From Neonectria sp. B-13 (taxonomy: Eukaryota; Ascomycota; Sordariomycetes; Hypocreales; Nectriaceae), in contig NOKP01000002.1 in NCBI GenBank assembly GCA_002682825.1, forward strand, positions 6,217,239 through 6,281,238: a stretch of DNA of 64,000 bases, read 5' to 3'. The notes beneath the pieces are model-generated. The model worked only from the letters and a program-made list of their open reading frames with translations. It was not told the DNA's origin and did not search any database. Positions within the stretch are counted from its first letter, which is position 1; the number at the start of each line of letters is the position of its first letter. Of this stretch, positions 32,200 to 42,838 are shown one piece after another. Both the position numbers and the translations under genes were made by a program.

Positions 32200-35100
32200 A
32201 AGAAGAAGTCTATATGGATATAGATACCTATATGTAAGTAAACCTCATTAGTAAGAAACTAGTAAGGAAGCTTAATCTTAAGCCAGACTTAAACTAAAAG
32301 GCACCAAGCCTAGCTAGTTTTAATAAGACTATTATATCCTTACTATTAGTATATTAGCTAACCTTCTTCCTACTGAATTATTAAGGATTCCTAAGAAAGA
32401 TATACTAACTGTTCATTAAAGTACAATGCCCTAAAGGGGCTAGTAATCTACTTCTATCTACCCTTTTAATAGGAGAAGAAGGCATCTTGATCAATACTTA
32501 TACATATACATAGACATATAAGCCTATCTTAATTCAAGACCTAGATTCCTTTGCTAAGGATTTAGTAGTAAATAGCAAAAAGGCGTTCATAATGTACATT
32601 CACAGCATACTATCACTAGACAAGCAGCTAATGCTTGCCTTAGGAGAAACCCAAGATAAAGGGACAAAAGTCACTCTACCTCTAGAACTAGAGTTAGAAT
32701 AAGAAACCTTCAGTAAAGAAGCTACTAAAGAGTTACCCCTTCTTAAAGACATTAAGCACTCAATCGAATTACAACCCAGGAAGAAGCCACCCCTTAGGCA
32801 AATATATCCTACAAACAAGAAGCAAGCAAAGATAATCTATAAATATATCATTAAGAATATAGTAAGCAGTCAGATAAGAGAATCTATTAGTAAGGTAAGA
32901 GTACCTATCCTTTTCATACTAAAGAAGGACAAGGGAATCAGGATTTGCATAGACTATCAAGGCCTAAATACAATTACAATTAAAAATTAGTACCCACTAC
33001 CCTTAATTAGCAATCTACTCAATAGACTAACTAGAGCCAAATAGATCTTAAAAATCAACATTCAAAATGCCTATTATTACATCCACATTAAGCCAAAAGA
33101 CCAATAGAAGATAGTATTCTATACTTATTATAATTACTTTAAGTATACTATTATGCCCTTTGGGCTAACTAATGCATTAGCTACTTTCTAGGCATACATT
33201 CACTAAGCATTCACTAGATTACTAGATACTTACTGCATTATATACCTCAATAACATCATTATATACTCCCAAACCAAGGAACAATATACCAAGGATATCA
33301 AAGAAATACTCTAGTAATTATAGAATTTCTAACTCTATACAAAGCTATTGAAATATACTTTCTATCAATAAGAAGTCAAATTCCTTGGGTATATTATAGG
33401 CTAGGAAGGTCTAAAGATAGAGTCTAACAAAGTCCAAGTAATTACTAAATAGCCATTACTAGAAAATGTGAAAGATATTCAAGTCTTTTAAGGATTCTAT
33501 AACTTCTATCAAAAGTTTATCCTAAAATACTCAGGGATTATAGTACTTATAATAGTATTACTAAAAGGAGACTAGAAATAGAAGGAGTTCTATTAGGGAA
33601 AGGAAGAAAAAAGAGTATTCTTTGAGCTAAAATAAGCCTTTTGCTTAATAACTATTCTCTAATATTAGGACCCCTTGAAATATATATAGATAGAAACAGA
33701 TACATCCCTATAAGCAATCTCAAGGATTCTTACCCAACTATCAGGGGATCAATAACAATCAGTTGTATATATATTACATAAGCTCATAGAGATAGAGCAA
33801 TAATAAGGCATAGGTTAATAGGAGCTCCTAGTAGTTATTAAAAGCCTTAAACACTAGAGTTATTACCTACTAAGGCTCTCTAATGAATTCCTCCTATTAA
33901 TAGATTACTAGGCCCTTAAGGGGGTAATTATAGTACTAGTATAAGACCTTTATAGAAGGCTCACAAGATAGGTATATAGATTAGTACTATTTGATTTCAA
34001 TATTGAACATTACCCTAGGAAACTAAACCCAGTAGATAGATTATCCTAAAGGCTAGACTATATAGAGAGAAAGGCAATATATAATGATGTACTACCTACC
34101 TTAGCAATAAAACTGAAGATCGTAGACAAGCTACCACTGAACGTACACCAAATGGTCATAGGCCTGAAAGGTAAAACAGAGACTATACAAGCATATATCA
34201 CAGTAGTACAGACAAGCCTAATTGGCCCCATAAGGCATAAAGCCAAGAAGAAGGGGCAGACCTTACCCTAGGACCTCACCTAGATCCAAGACGACCAGGC
34301 AAACCCAACACAAGAAGCATCCATCTCTACAGTCACTTAAGCCAAAAGATAGGCAAGTACAACCACTAAGCGATCAGAGAATGCTCAGTGAGAAATGGCT
34401 ACTAACAAAAGCCAAGAGGACTCAACTAGAGCTAGGATTATTGATCCAGAACAATACATCCCACATCAAATCATAAGAGAAGTCATAGAAGGCAAAACAG
34501 CATTACTGTCACAACCATCACCAAGTTTGGAAGGATTGGTCCAAGGACTGCAAGCCAACAACCAGCTCTACAAACAACAGTCGGCAAAGGTTCGGCAAGC
34601 CACCAGAAAGTCAGGGAATTACTACCATGACCAACAAGGCACCCTATTCTTCAAGGGGAGATTAGTCATCCCTGCACAAGAAGCACTAAGGACAGAAATC
34701 CTATAAAGACATTATAATAATCTAAGAGCTAGTTACATAGGAACTACAAAGACCCTTAAGTTAGTCAGTAGAAAATTCCATTGGAATAGAATTAGAGAAG
34801 ACATAGCAGACTATACTACATAATATTAGCTTTATTAAAGCATACATACACTAAAACATAAACCCTATAGGAAGTTACAGTCACTCCTATTACTATTATA
34901 CTTATTCTAGGAAATCAGTATAGACTTCCTCATAGGCTTACCAAACAGTGCCCAAGCAGACAGTAAGGAATATAATACAATCCTTATTATTATATATTGG
35001 ATAATAAAATATACAATATTCATCCTATGCAAAAAGACCCTTACTATAGTACAACTAGCACAATTGCTTTATAAGCATATAGAATGCAAATTTAAAAGCC

Positions 35101-35960
35101 TAAAGAGCATTATAAATAACTAAGACAAACTCCTTATAAGCTAATTCTAGAAAGAATTAATAATTGAATAGGCAACCTATTGCCAACTATCTACTGCATA
35201 TTACCTACAAACCAATAGCCAAACAGAAAGAATAAATCAAATGATTAGAAAGTACTTACAGATCTTTACAGAAGGAGCTCTAAAGAGATAAACAGTACAG
35301 CTTCTAGAGGCAGAATTTGCATACAATAATTACTAACATAGTAGCATTAGGGTATTACTAATGCAAGCACTTTATAGCTACTATCCATAAGTAGTAGAAT
35401 ATATACTATAATACTCAAGAGCAACTGTTTAAGGAGTCACTAAACGAATCAAGAACCTTTACTAAATATACAACAAAGCGCATAAATGCTAAGAACAAGC
35501 AATAAAGTCATAGGCAAAGAACTATAACAAAAGATACATTAAATAAGAATTTCAAGTAGAATAAACAGTCAAGCTATCAATATACAATTTCCATTTTAAA
35601 TACAAAAAGCTAGTACCTAAGTTCATTCAGGTAGTAATAGTAGAATAGATCAGGAAATAAGCATACTAAGTCTACTTACCAGAATAATACCAACGAATGC
35701 ACAATGTCTTCCCAGTCTCCTTCATTAAGCCCTAGTATAAAGCCTAAGGAATACTCAATAAATGCTTAAAGAAGCTACTAGAACTAGAGGAAAAAGAAGA
35801 TAAGTAGGAAGTCAAGGAAATTATTATTAATAAGAAGATTAACTAAGATACATTTTACCTAGTAAAATAAGTAGGATAGCCAGTAGAATATAATACATAG
35901 GAACCCCTAGCTTACTTAGAAAATGCAATAAAGTTAATACAATAGTATCACTAGCAAAAG
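32200..35960 (+). pseudogene. pol remnant: protease, RT, RNase H, integrase, chromodomain
   Basis: The order can be followed through many RIP-type stops. Protease remnant VNLISKKLVRKL is near 32230. RT (~32755-33480) has KKDKGIRICIDYQGLN, YPLPLI, FGLTNALATF and YLNNIIIYS where YLDD is normal, so both catalytic Asp codons were changed (GA to AA). An RNase H remnant lies to ~34010. Integrase (34395-35300) begins with a non-mutated stretch (YIPHQIIREVIEGKTALLS, YYHDQQGTLFFKGRLVIP), then SIDFLIGLPNS and TNSQTERINQMIRKYLQ. A chromodomain-like end (EVKEIIINKK, TFYLVK, EPLAYLENAIKLI) lies at ~35805-35940. The element cannot be autonomous. Confidence 0.88.
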
Positions 35961-36136
35961 AAGAAAACACACAGAAAATAGAATAATTAATAACTTAAAC
36001 AAACCACTGAAATAATAACATTAATGCAGTAAGTGCTTACTCCAAAAAGAAACCAAATACCAATAAAAAACAAATCTATAAAGACAATTGCAGAATATAC
36101 ATACTACTACTATAACAACAAGGACTCAATAAACCT

Positions 36137-36793
36137 TTAGCAACCCTCCTTAGCATTATAGAACTCCTCCTCCTCAGCTAAACAACAAGCATTCTCAAAT
36201 TCAGCAAAGAGCGCTACCTCTCCAGCAAGGTCAGATTCAGCCTTTTCCACTGAATACTAGTCATTAAAGCTACTAAACTCTTTACTATTATCATTACCCA
36301 AATCATTATTACTACCACCATTAATACTACCACTATTAATACTATCTAGGCCATCATTAACATTATCCTTATTAATGTTCTCCTCTAGGCAAATAGGAGC
36401 TGAATGCTTACTGCAACAAAGAGAAATAGCACTAAGAAAAGCAACAGTGGGCTAAGGAGGATCATTATCCTTATACTACTTGATTAAAGCCTTAATAGTA
36501 GTAGAGAAGCTCTTAGGGAACTAATGCAAAGAACCCTTATGAGCAATACCTTCAATAGATGTATATTCAATGACCACTAGGCCGTAAAGAGTAGATAATA
36601 AGAGACAAGGAATCAAGTTATCTTAGTAATAGAGCAGTATAGTAGAGGCAAGATAGGTATAAAGGGTATTATGATCTTTATGGTCAATAAGACTAAACTC
36701 AACCTTAGCATAGAGTGCTTGGATCTGCATAGAAGCAAGAGCCTCCTAGTACAAGAATAAGGCCATATTATTGTTATTAGGCTGAACGTTCAT
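36137..36793 (-). pseudogene. Antisense accessory ORF of the Ty3-type element, decayed
   Basis: On the strand opposite to pol, ATG at 36793 opens a frame of 218 codons to TAA at 36137. Only six internal stops occur (TAG or TAA, all explicable as Gln/Trp codons) and no frameshift. The protein-like sequence includes SMQIQALYAKVEFSLIDHKD, TLYTYLASTILLYY, LVVIEYTSIEGIAHKGSLH and FSTTIKALIK. Then come a low-complexity Asn/Gly/Ser stretch and an acidic end (AEFENACCLAEEEEFYN). I recognise no domain. Lying between the chromodomain and the 3' LTR in antisense suggests an accessory gene with its own promoter. Confidence 0.6.
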
Positions 36794-37544
36794 CGGGTTT
36801 TCAGCAAAGTTGAAAATGTTATACTATACAGTAGAGGCAGAGTGGACAGCATACTGGATGCACTAGTGGCCAAAAGACAAGAGAGAGTTGGGCGAACTGT
36901 TGGCATTACAAGAACCAATATGGTGAAGGAAGTTCTAGTACCATTGAGCTATAGGCACCAACTCCAAAGGGATCTAAACAAACAAAAGTTAGCACACTCA
37001 CCGAACCATCAACGAACAATCAACAAACCTAGCCACACTTCTTCTTGGCACTTTTGCATACTGTACAATGGGAAAGCAAGGAACCATAGTTGCAAGAATG
37101 CTAAAAATCATAATATTTCTACTTTACACAGTAAGAACAAAGGATCGCCCTATGAGGCATCGCCGAAAACTGGTCGTCAGGGAATGGAAATTCAGTCTCA
37201 GACCAGGAGGAGAACTCCTCTAACACCACAGCAGCGATTCTGAGAACAGACATCATCGAGAACTCGCCGAAGGATCGACGATAACGAGAGAGAGAGAGAC
37301 TAAGGCACAGAAGAGGTGGGATAATCGAAGAAAAATCAGCAAAGGCACGGCGCAGAAGAAATTCTCGATGATGATGATGGTTGCAGAAAGAAAACAGACC
37401 CTACGTAAACAAACGTGGAGTACACATGGCAACTAAGTGGGGCATTGGCGAAATCTTGGTGAATGATCGCCGATCGCCTGCGCTGCTACAAAAACAAGCA
37501 CAGACCACCAGTTGAGCCACAGCTTACGCCTCAGGACGAGGCTT

Positions 37545-37560
37545 GAGAAGGGGGGAAGTA
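37545..37560 (+). promoter_or_regulatory. Polypurine tract of the Ty3-type element
   Basis: GAGAAGGGGGGAAGTA, purine-rich and directly before the 3' LTR, is the expected plus-strand priming site. Confidence 0.75.
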
Positions 37561-37562
37561 AT

Positions 37563-37753
37563 TGTAACGGTTAGCACCTATGTCAGTCACCTGACACCTG
37601 CGCCCTGACCTTACGTAAGGGCGGGTCCAGGGCCCCCTTTTAAAACACGCTCGGCGAGCACTCTGCGAGTACTCGCCAAGTGGAAGCTTTACAATATACT
37701 GATACCTACCTTTATGATCTCTGTGTTGCACCCTGGTTACACCAACCCTTACA
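37563..37753 (+). repeat. 3' LTR of the Ty3-type element
   Basis: 191 bp, TGTAACGG ... CCCTTACA, same length as the 5' LTR. At the seven differing positions this copy keeps G or C. Confidence 0.92.
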
Positions 37754-37758
37754 ATAAG

Positions 37759-38942
37759 CTTATTTATTATATAAGCTTATTATATATATTAGTCTAAATA
37801 TTAGTAGATACATTAAGGTTAACAATCATTACTATGTTATCTATCTTAAAGGCATTCACTTACTTACTACACTATAAATACACTAAGATCAGCATGTATT
37901 ATTAGTTTACAACCTATTGCACATACATACCTCCTACAGAGTGTAATTAGTATCAGCATATCATATTGGATCCTTCCTCGATTATCAATATCAACAATAT
38001 AGGAGCCAGTAAGAGGAGGGATGTATAATAGAGGAGGAGTAAGATGGATGATATAAACAACCAACTAGGCAAAAGCCAAGCAGGTATAAGACTTTTGTTA
38101 GACCCAGTACTGCACAGTAGACACTAGAAAGTTGCAACACTAGCCTGAACTAAGACAGATTGACACACGAGCACTACACAAAGAGCCTCTACATGCTGGC
38201 CACTGCTCAAGACCCCTTTCTGCCGTGGCTGAAACAAAGTGCTCTGTACGCGAGTAGATCGCGTGACCTTGACTCTCCAGGGGAGTCATCTCCGCTTTTA
38301 CGAAGGGGGCATCTGTCACTCTGTGGTTGTTGGTTCGTCCCATATTTTATTGAGTGGATCTCAATGAGCGAGTCGAGGGGTACTGGGATGTTGAGCCGAG
38401 GCGCGCATCAAGGCGCAATACGAAAGAGCCAAATAGAAGCTCTGCTGCGTACAGACAAATGGAGTACCCTACCGGTAGTCTGTTACGACTCATGCGTGCA
38501 GCAGCGGTGCCTGGCATTCCCGCTGTTTCTGGATGCCCTGCCCTATTTCAAAGTTAGCAGTGCTTGTTAGTGACGGTCATGGTGACGTCCACGAGTGAGT
38601 GGTTTCTCTAATGTCCTGAGCTTACGACGCGCGCGACTGCAGATCCCCGTCAGGCACGCCAAACAGTGGTTTACTCAAGGGCGACTAAGCGAGAATGTGC
38701 TATGAATAGAAGAATACGACCGGTTTGAAGATGACATGGGGCGGAGAGAGAACGCTTCAAAGATGAGCGGTTCCTTAGTTATTGATTATACCACAAAGAC
38801 GCTGTCGACAGATGTCGCAGTGGCCGCTGGACATTCTAAATGAATCAAAGGTCGGGTAAACGATAATGAGCAGCAGCAGTGTGTTGATTAATTGTTGTCT
38901 AAACTGCGGGGTATTCTAGCCCACAAATTTTACTTAAAGCAC
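37759..38942. other. No gene recognised
   Basis: The first ~350 bp are AT-rich, then composition is normal. Small frames around 38160-38570 have no supporting features. Confidence 0.4.
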
Positions 38943-39463
38943 GCAGCTGGATTACTAAGTACAGTTGTTTCCTGAGGCTCCTTGAGATTATGCCTGGCCT
39001 GCGAACCCCCCACCCCGGATTTCAGTCCTTTATCAGATGAGATCTGCATATCATCTTGATGAATATCCTCTCCTGAAGCGTATTCTAGATCAATCCGCGA
39101 TAAGATATCAACCAGACCCAATTGCTTTACGAAGTGAGAGTACTTTTCTGCTGAAAGAGGTTTTGTGAAGCCATCTGCAGGCATATCTGTTGTTGGAACC
39201 TATTGAACTGTGATTTTACCATCTCGATGGGCCTGTCTTAGCCGGAAGTTGTGGATGTTGACGTGTTTTAACTTTGATGTCAGTTGAGGTCTCTCTTTCT
39301 GGATCAGTCCCACTGTTTGTTGATTGTCACAGAGGATGCATGGCTGGTGTTCACGATCGAACTGTATCTGTTCGAATAGTTGGTATAGAGCTATTGTCTC
39401 CCTCACTGTATGAGATAGCGACAAGAGCTCCGCTTCAGCTCCACCTCAGTGTCCGTATAACGC
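38943..39463 (-). pseudogene. Ty1/copia RNase H fragment
   Basis: Minus-strand frame with AEAELLSLSHTVRETIAL, LCDNQQTVGLI, HVNIHNFRLRQ, then VPTTDMPADGFTKPLSAEKY and FVKQLGL, the end of a copia RNase H domain (active-site D in CDNQ, and the ADGFTKPL tail). A TAG at ~39200 stands where W is usual (QWVPT), a G-to-A change. Nothing upstream of AEAEL in this frame is recognisable, so this is a fragment of the 3' end of pol. Confidence 0.82.
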
Positions 39464-39795
39464 AATTAATACAGAGATTAGAGGGTGCTAAGAGCATGGA
39501 TTACTCACGCCAACCGTTGTGTGATAGCTTTGAAGTGTGGATAGACTGGGTGCCTCAAACATGATGCCCATTTGCAGCAGATAATCAGAGCTTCGCATAG
39601 ACCCGTAGACGCGTTCATATTGTTACCAGCAGCTTGATAAATACGCTTCTAAAAATCCTAAGAGCAAGAGAAATCTCGATCGATCCAGTTAATGCCTAAA
39701 TTCAAGCCCCCACAATATTGACAATCGCAGGGCCTAATCATATAGATACATGTAATCCGCCGCGATACCAACAATGCCAGCGGTCCTATGATCTG

Positions 39796-39933
39796 TTAGC
39801 CATCAAGAAAGCCAGAAGCCACGGAACGGAATGCGCACTTGATTGACGTATGCGTGCTGGTGTCCGTGGTTAATGGAGCTGCCATCGCGGAGGCGATAGC
39901 CAGAGCCGCGGCGAGGAAGAGGTTGAGCTTCAT
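39796..39933 (-). CDS. Small secreted protein candidate (45 aa)
   Basis: ATG at 39933 begins MKLNLFLAAALAIASAMAAP, a textbook signal peptide with an A-x-A cleavage site, followed by TTDTSTHTSIKCAF and FLDG to TAA at 39796. The mature part would be only ~25 residues with one Cys, so there may be a further exon: downstream TAGIVGIAADYMY could be spliced on but the donor would be weak. A TATA-like GTATAAAAGG lies ~90 bp upstream. I recognise no family. Support is the signal peptide plus promoter spacing only. Confidence 0.42.
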   Translation of the reverse strand: MKLNLFLAAALAIASAMAAPLTTDTSTHTSIKCAFRSVASGFLDG

Positions 39934-40020
39934 GATGGAAGTGAGAAGTTGTGTGGATGCAAGTAGAGAGAGGATGTTTGTTGTACCGAGATCAGAAAAA
40001 ACTAGATGTCGACAAGACGA

Positions 40021-40030
40021 CCTTTTATAC
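40021..40030 (-). promoter_or_regulatory. TATA box upstream of the 45-aa secreted candidate
   Basis: GTATAAAAGG on the minus strand, about 90 bp before the ATG at 39933, a usual distance in fungi. Confidence 0.45.
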
Positions 40031-40766
40031 CTTCAGTCGGTAATGCAGTTCATTCAAAACAATCAGCAAGTTATTGGATGCATCGTATCTGGGCAAGACG
40101 TTGCCGAAATCCTCAAAGCTAGTCCCTTACGCTAGCGGCTGTGGCGTAAAGCCGAGCAAGGAGAGAGAATATGAGACAGCTAATACAGGCGTAAGTTACG
40201 ATGGTGCGTTCCATCATAGCTGACGCGGCCTTGGGTCAAGAATAGCTACTTACTCTCAACTGACTGCTCCTCTCTCTACATGTTTGAGCGCAAGCCTGAA
40301 AGATGCCGAGTTACACATGACTAAACCTAAGACGCATTATTTCGAGCGTCTTGACGTGCTCGGCTCGGCCTGGGTAGACTGAGATCTTACGCATGACGAG
40401 GAAATTGTTAGATCAGGCTTGTCCAAAAGGACTGTCTATGATGAAGGGCTCAGTCTAGTAATAACCGCCGTTGTAATATGCATCCTACAGCGTTTTTTCC
40501 GTTTCAATTTATCTCGCCCTAAAGGCCCGCAACAGCACAAACAAGAAAGGAATGAAAGGTAGTAGAATACATGACGTAGGCATTTTAAACTGCCCAATGC
40601 TAAATAATATAGTAAACAGTGTCCTTAGACGGACTTCTTTGAGGACTTCGTCCGCAGCTTCATCAAACCGAACACCAGTGCGTAGGATGACAAGACGAAA
40701 ACTACTACGGTAGCAGCATCCCTCCAGCCGTAGTAAAATATACAGATAATCATCGCACGTCCTGTA
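40031..40766. other. No gene recognised
   Basis: Normal composition; no frame with recognisable features. Confidence 0.4.
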
Positions 40767-40979
40767 TTGGCAGACTCAGCTGCTAAGGCCGCAGGCCGAC
40801 GTATCTGCAAAGGGACGCGCAGCGCCCCTTGGTGGAATGAGGACTGTGCCCATGCGGCAGCTGAGTATCGAGCTATCAGGATGATCCACCCTTTTCGGTT
40901 CAACCAAGAAGTACAACTAGCTAGACGAGATTGGTTATCAGTCACTTCACCACACTTCTTTGTTGACAATCAGACGTAA
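40767..40979 (+). pseudogene. LINE (non-LTR retrotransposon) ORF2 linker fragment
   Basis: Frame reading [19 protein letters not shown] and [12 protein letters not shown]. The PWW-x(2)-C motif followed by basic helices is typical of the stretch between endonuclease and reverse transcriptase in Tad/I-type LINEs. No endonuclease or RT core is present nearby. Short, so moderate confidence. Confidence 0.55.
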
Positions 40980-41617
40980 CACGCGATCACGCGTTTCTTC
41001 CGCGCATGAGGGAAGGTACAGACTATCACATCGTATCACTAAGGCTGCTCTGACACGCGGGCTGCGCGACCAACAGGATCAAACTTGGATAAAACAGATC
41101 GTGAGGAAAACCCTGAGACAGTTGGCGAATATGGCTATATCCAAGGTCCCACATAACAAATAACCAGCAAGTTCGAGTGACTTATAACGGGCAATAGCTG
41201 CGAGGGGGCTACTGTAGAACTGAGATACGCCGAATGTTGATTATCAATGGTAAATTGTTAAATTGGGTAGTGATTGAAAGGACAGGAGCACTATTGCCTC
41301 TGCGCTCGAAGAGAATACAAACAAACTCAAATCCTCGCGAGCCCTTCCATAGGCAATCCGAGTGGGCATATAGAGAAAAAACTACCTCTTGCCACCTCCC
41401 TGACACGGCACGTGGTATTATTATCCGGAGTAGATCAAGGGCCGCCAGCGCGACCTGACTTATCCCAGTATTTCATCCCCCTGCGAGCGACAGGTGCCAA
41501 TAACGCAATAGAAGCCACCACCGCGGTTGCTCTTGTAAGGAGAGTACATAACGTAGGCGCCGCGTTCAATATCGAACGAGGCACATCCGCTTCGCGACAC
41601 ATCCTCGACTGTGTCTA
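40980..41617. other. No gene recognised
   Basis: Small frames only, none with features I can name. May include more eroded LINE sequence. Confidence 0.35.
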
Positions 41618-42416
41618 CTAGACTGTCAGACCAAGCGTATTGATTGCGTGGAAGAGGGGGTACCAACAAGCTGTGTGGGCGGTATTATACCAAAGACAAA
41701 CTGTTTTCCCCTTCCCCGGCGTTGCATGTATAGGTATTTCCAGTAGCCCAGCTTTCGGTAACGCTGAAACCCGCTGAGATCCAGCCAGCAGCGCCGATGT
41801 CTGCACTCCAGCCGATTGTAAAAGACTTGGACTCTAAGTTGCCTACCGAGCATGATTTGGCAGTGCCACAGTTTATAGTTTCCTAATGATAAAATTACAG
41901 TGAGCATAATAGTGACGGTTTCGTTCATATGATACAAATACATACCGAGAGCTGTTTATGAAGGTAGTTTTGATGCGGGTTTCCTTACAGAAATGTTTGA
42001 GAACCGTCGTCGGTGGATCAGGCATCAAGACTAGATAGGTGGCTGACGGAAAGGCTAGCCGCGGTAAAGACGTTGAACATACCATCACCAACCAAGCGCG
42101 TTGATATGTGCCACGAACATACCTGCCTCTCATCATTTTGGTGCGTATCTTGTTCATGAGACGAGTGGATTTCATGAGAGAGACCGCGTGCCTCGAGAGA
42201 ACGGAAAGTCGGCTGTGAATCGCCGTTCTTAAAGCAATTCGTAGCGTTACCCTTACAACTCTGCCCAGCGGACCACTTCACGCCGGAACACTGAACCAGG
42301 GCGAATTGTGGGTTGTATGTCTTGGAGCACATAGGGCCACCAGAGAACTCTGGTTTCGTGTGGACCCTGTAACTGGTCTTGCCGACGGTTAAGTAGGCAT
42401 GCCGAGGCGGCCGCAA
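41618..42416 (-). pseudogene. Remnant of a secreted Cys-containing protein gene, frameshifted
   Basis: On the minus strand, after a GTATGT...TAG intron ending at ~41882, an exon reads ETINCGTAKSCSVGNLES, FTIGWSAD, WISAGFSVTESWATGNTYTC, then NAGEGE. It runs into TAA unless one A of the AAAA run (41703-41706 as TTTT on plus) is ignored, when it continues TVCLWYNTAHTA. That pattern recurs in fungal small secreted proteins of unknown function. Upstream at 42018-42416 a second Cys-containing exon-like frame reads GGPMCSKTYNPQF, QCSGVKWSAGQSCKG and RSLEARGLSHEIH. I could not join the two confidently, and no signal peptide is visible. It could be a live gene with a sequencing error or a true remnant. 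Confidence 0.42.
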
Positions 42417-42838
42417 GGACCGGGTGGGGGCGTTGGTTTCGTAATGACCCTGACACTACCAACCCACCGATCAGGCGGCCCCGGAAACGCTTTCCGGAGC
42501 ACTGGGATGACTTTCGGCGCCCCACTTAAACCCGTTGCGCCTTCTGAGACCATGGGTCGCGTTGTGGGTCAAACGCATGTGTATAACCATATCACTCGAT
42601 AAACTTTAAAAGACACAGTACAAGAGCAATGGACCAGTAACCCAACAACCACACATTTTCACAATATAAAATAGGTATCATTCAACGCCTAGAGTTTAGT
42701 TCTATAAGCATCAAACGTTTCAGGTTTACTGCAGCCTTTACAACGAGCAAACTCCGAATCGCCGGCTAGCCCATATCCTTCTCGCGTAGAGATTCTTCCC
42801 ATACAAAATTAATCTCCGAGAAGCAGCTGGTACACTGC
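42417..42838. other. Intergenic
   Basis: Nothing recognised; 3' flank of the Zn2Cys6 gene. Confidence 0.4.

Larger units (their letters stand above)
30365..37753 (+). mobile_element. Complete Ty3/gypsy (chromovirus-type) LTR retrotransposon, inactivated by RIP
   Basis: 7,389 bp bounded by two 191-bp LTRs and an exact 5-bp target duplication ATAAG (30360-30364 and 37754-37758). The domain order gag - zinc knuckle - protease - RT - RNase H - integrase - chromodomain is typical of Ty3/gypsy chromoviruses. The centre is AT-rich with dozens of TAG/TAA stops at Gln/Trp positions. The first ~600 bp inside the 5' LTR, the 34.25-34.70 kb segment and the last ~900 bp keep normal composition. An extra reading frame lies antisense near the 3' end. 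Confidence 0.93.

Noticed and set aside
36842..37243. A 133-residue plus frame near the 3' end of the Ty3-type element
   Set aside because: No recognisable domain and low-complexity basic sequence. It probably overlaps the leader of the antisense ORF and untranslated DNA.
38160..38570. A 136-residue frame in gene-poor DNA
   Set aside because: No conserved feature, signal peptide or splice support.
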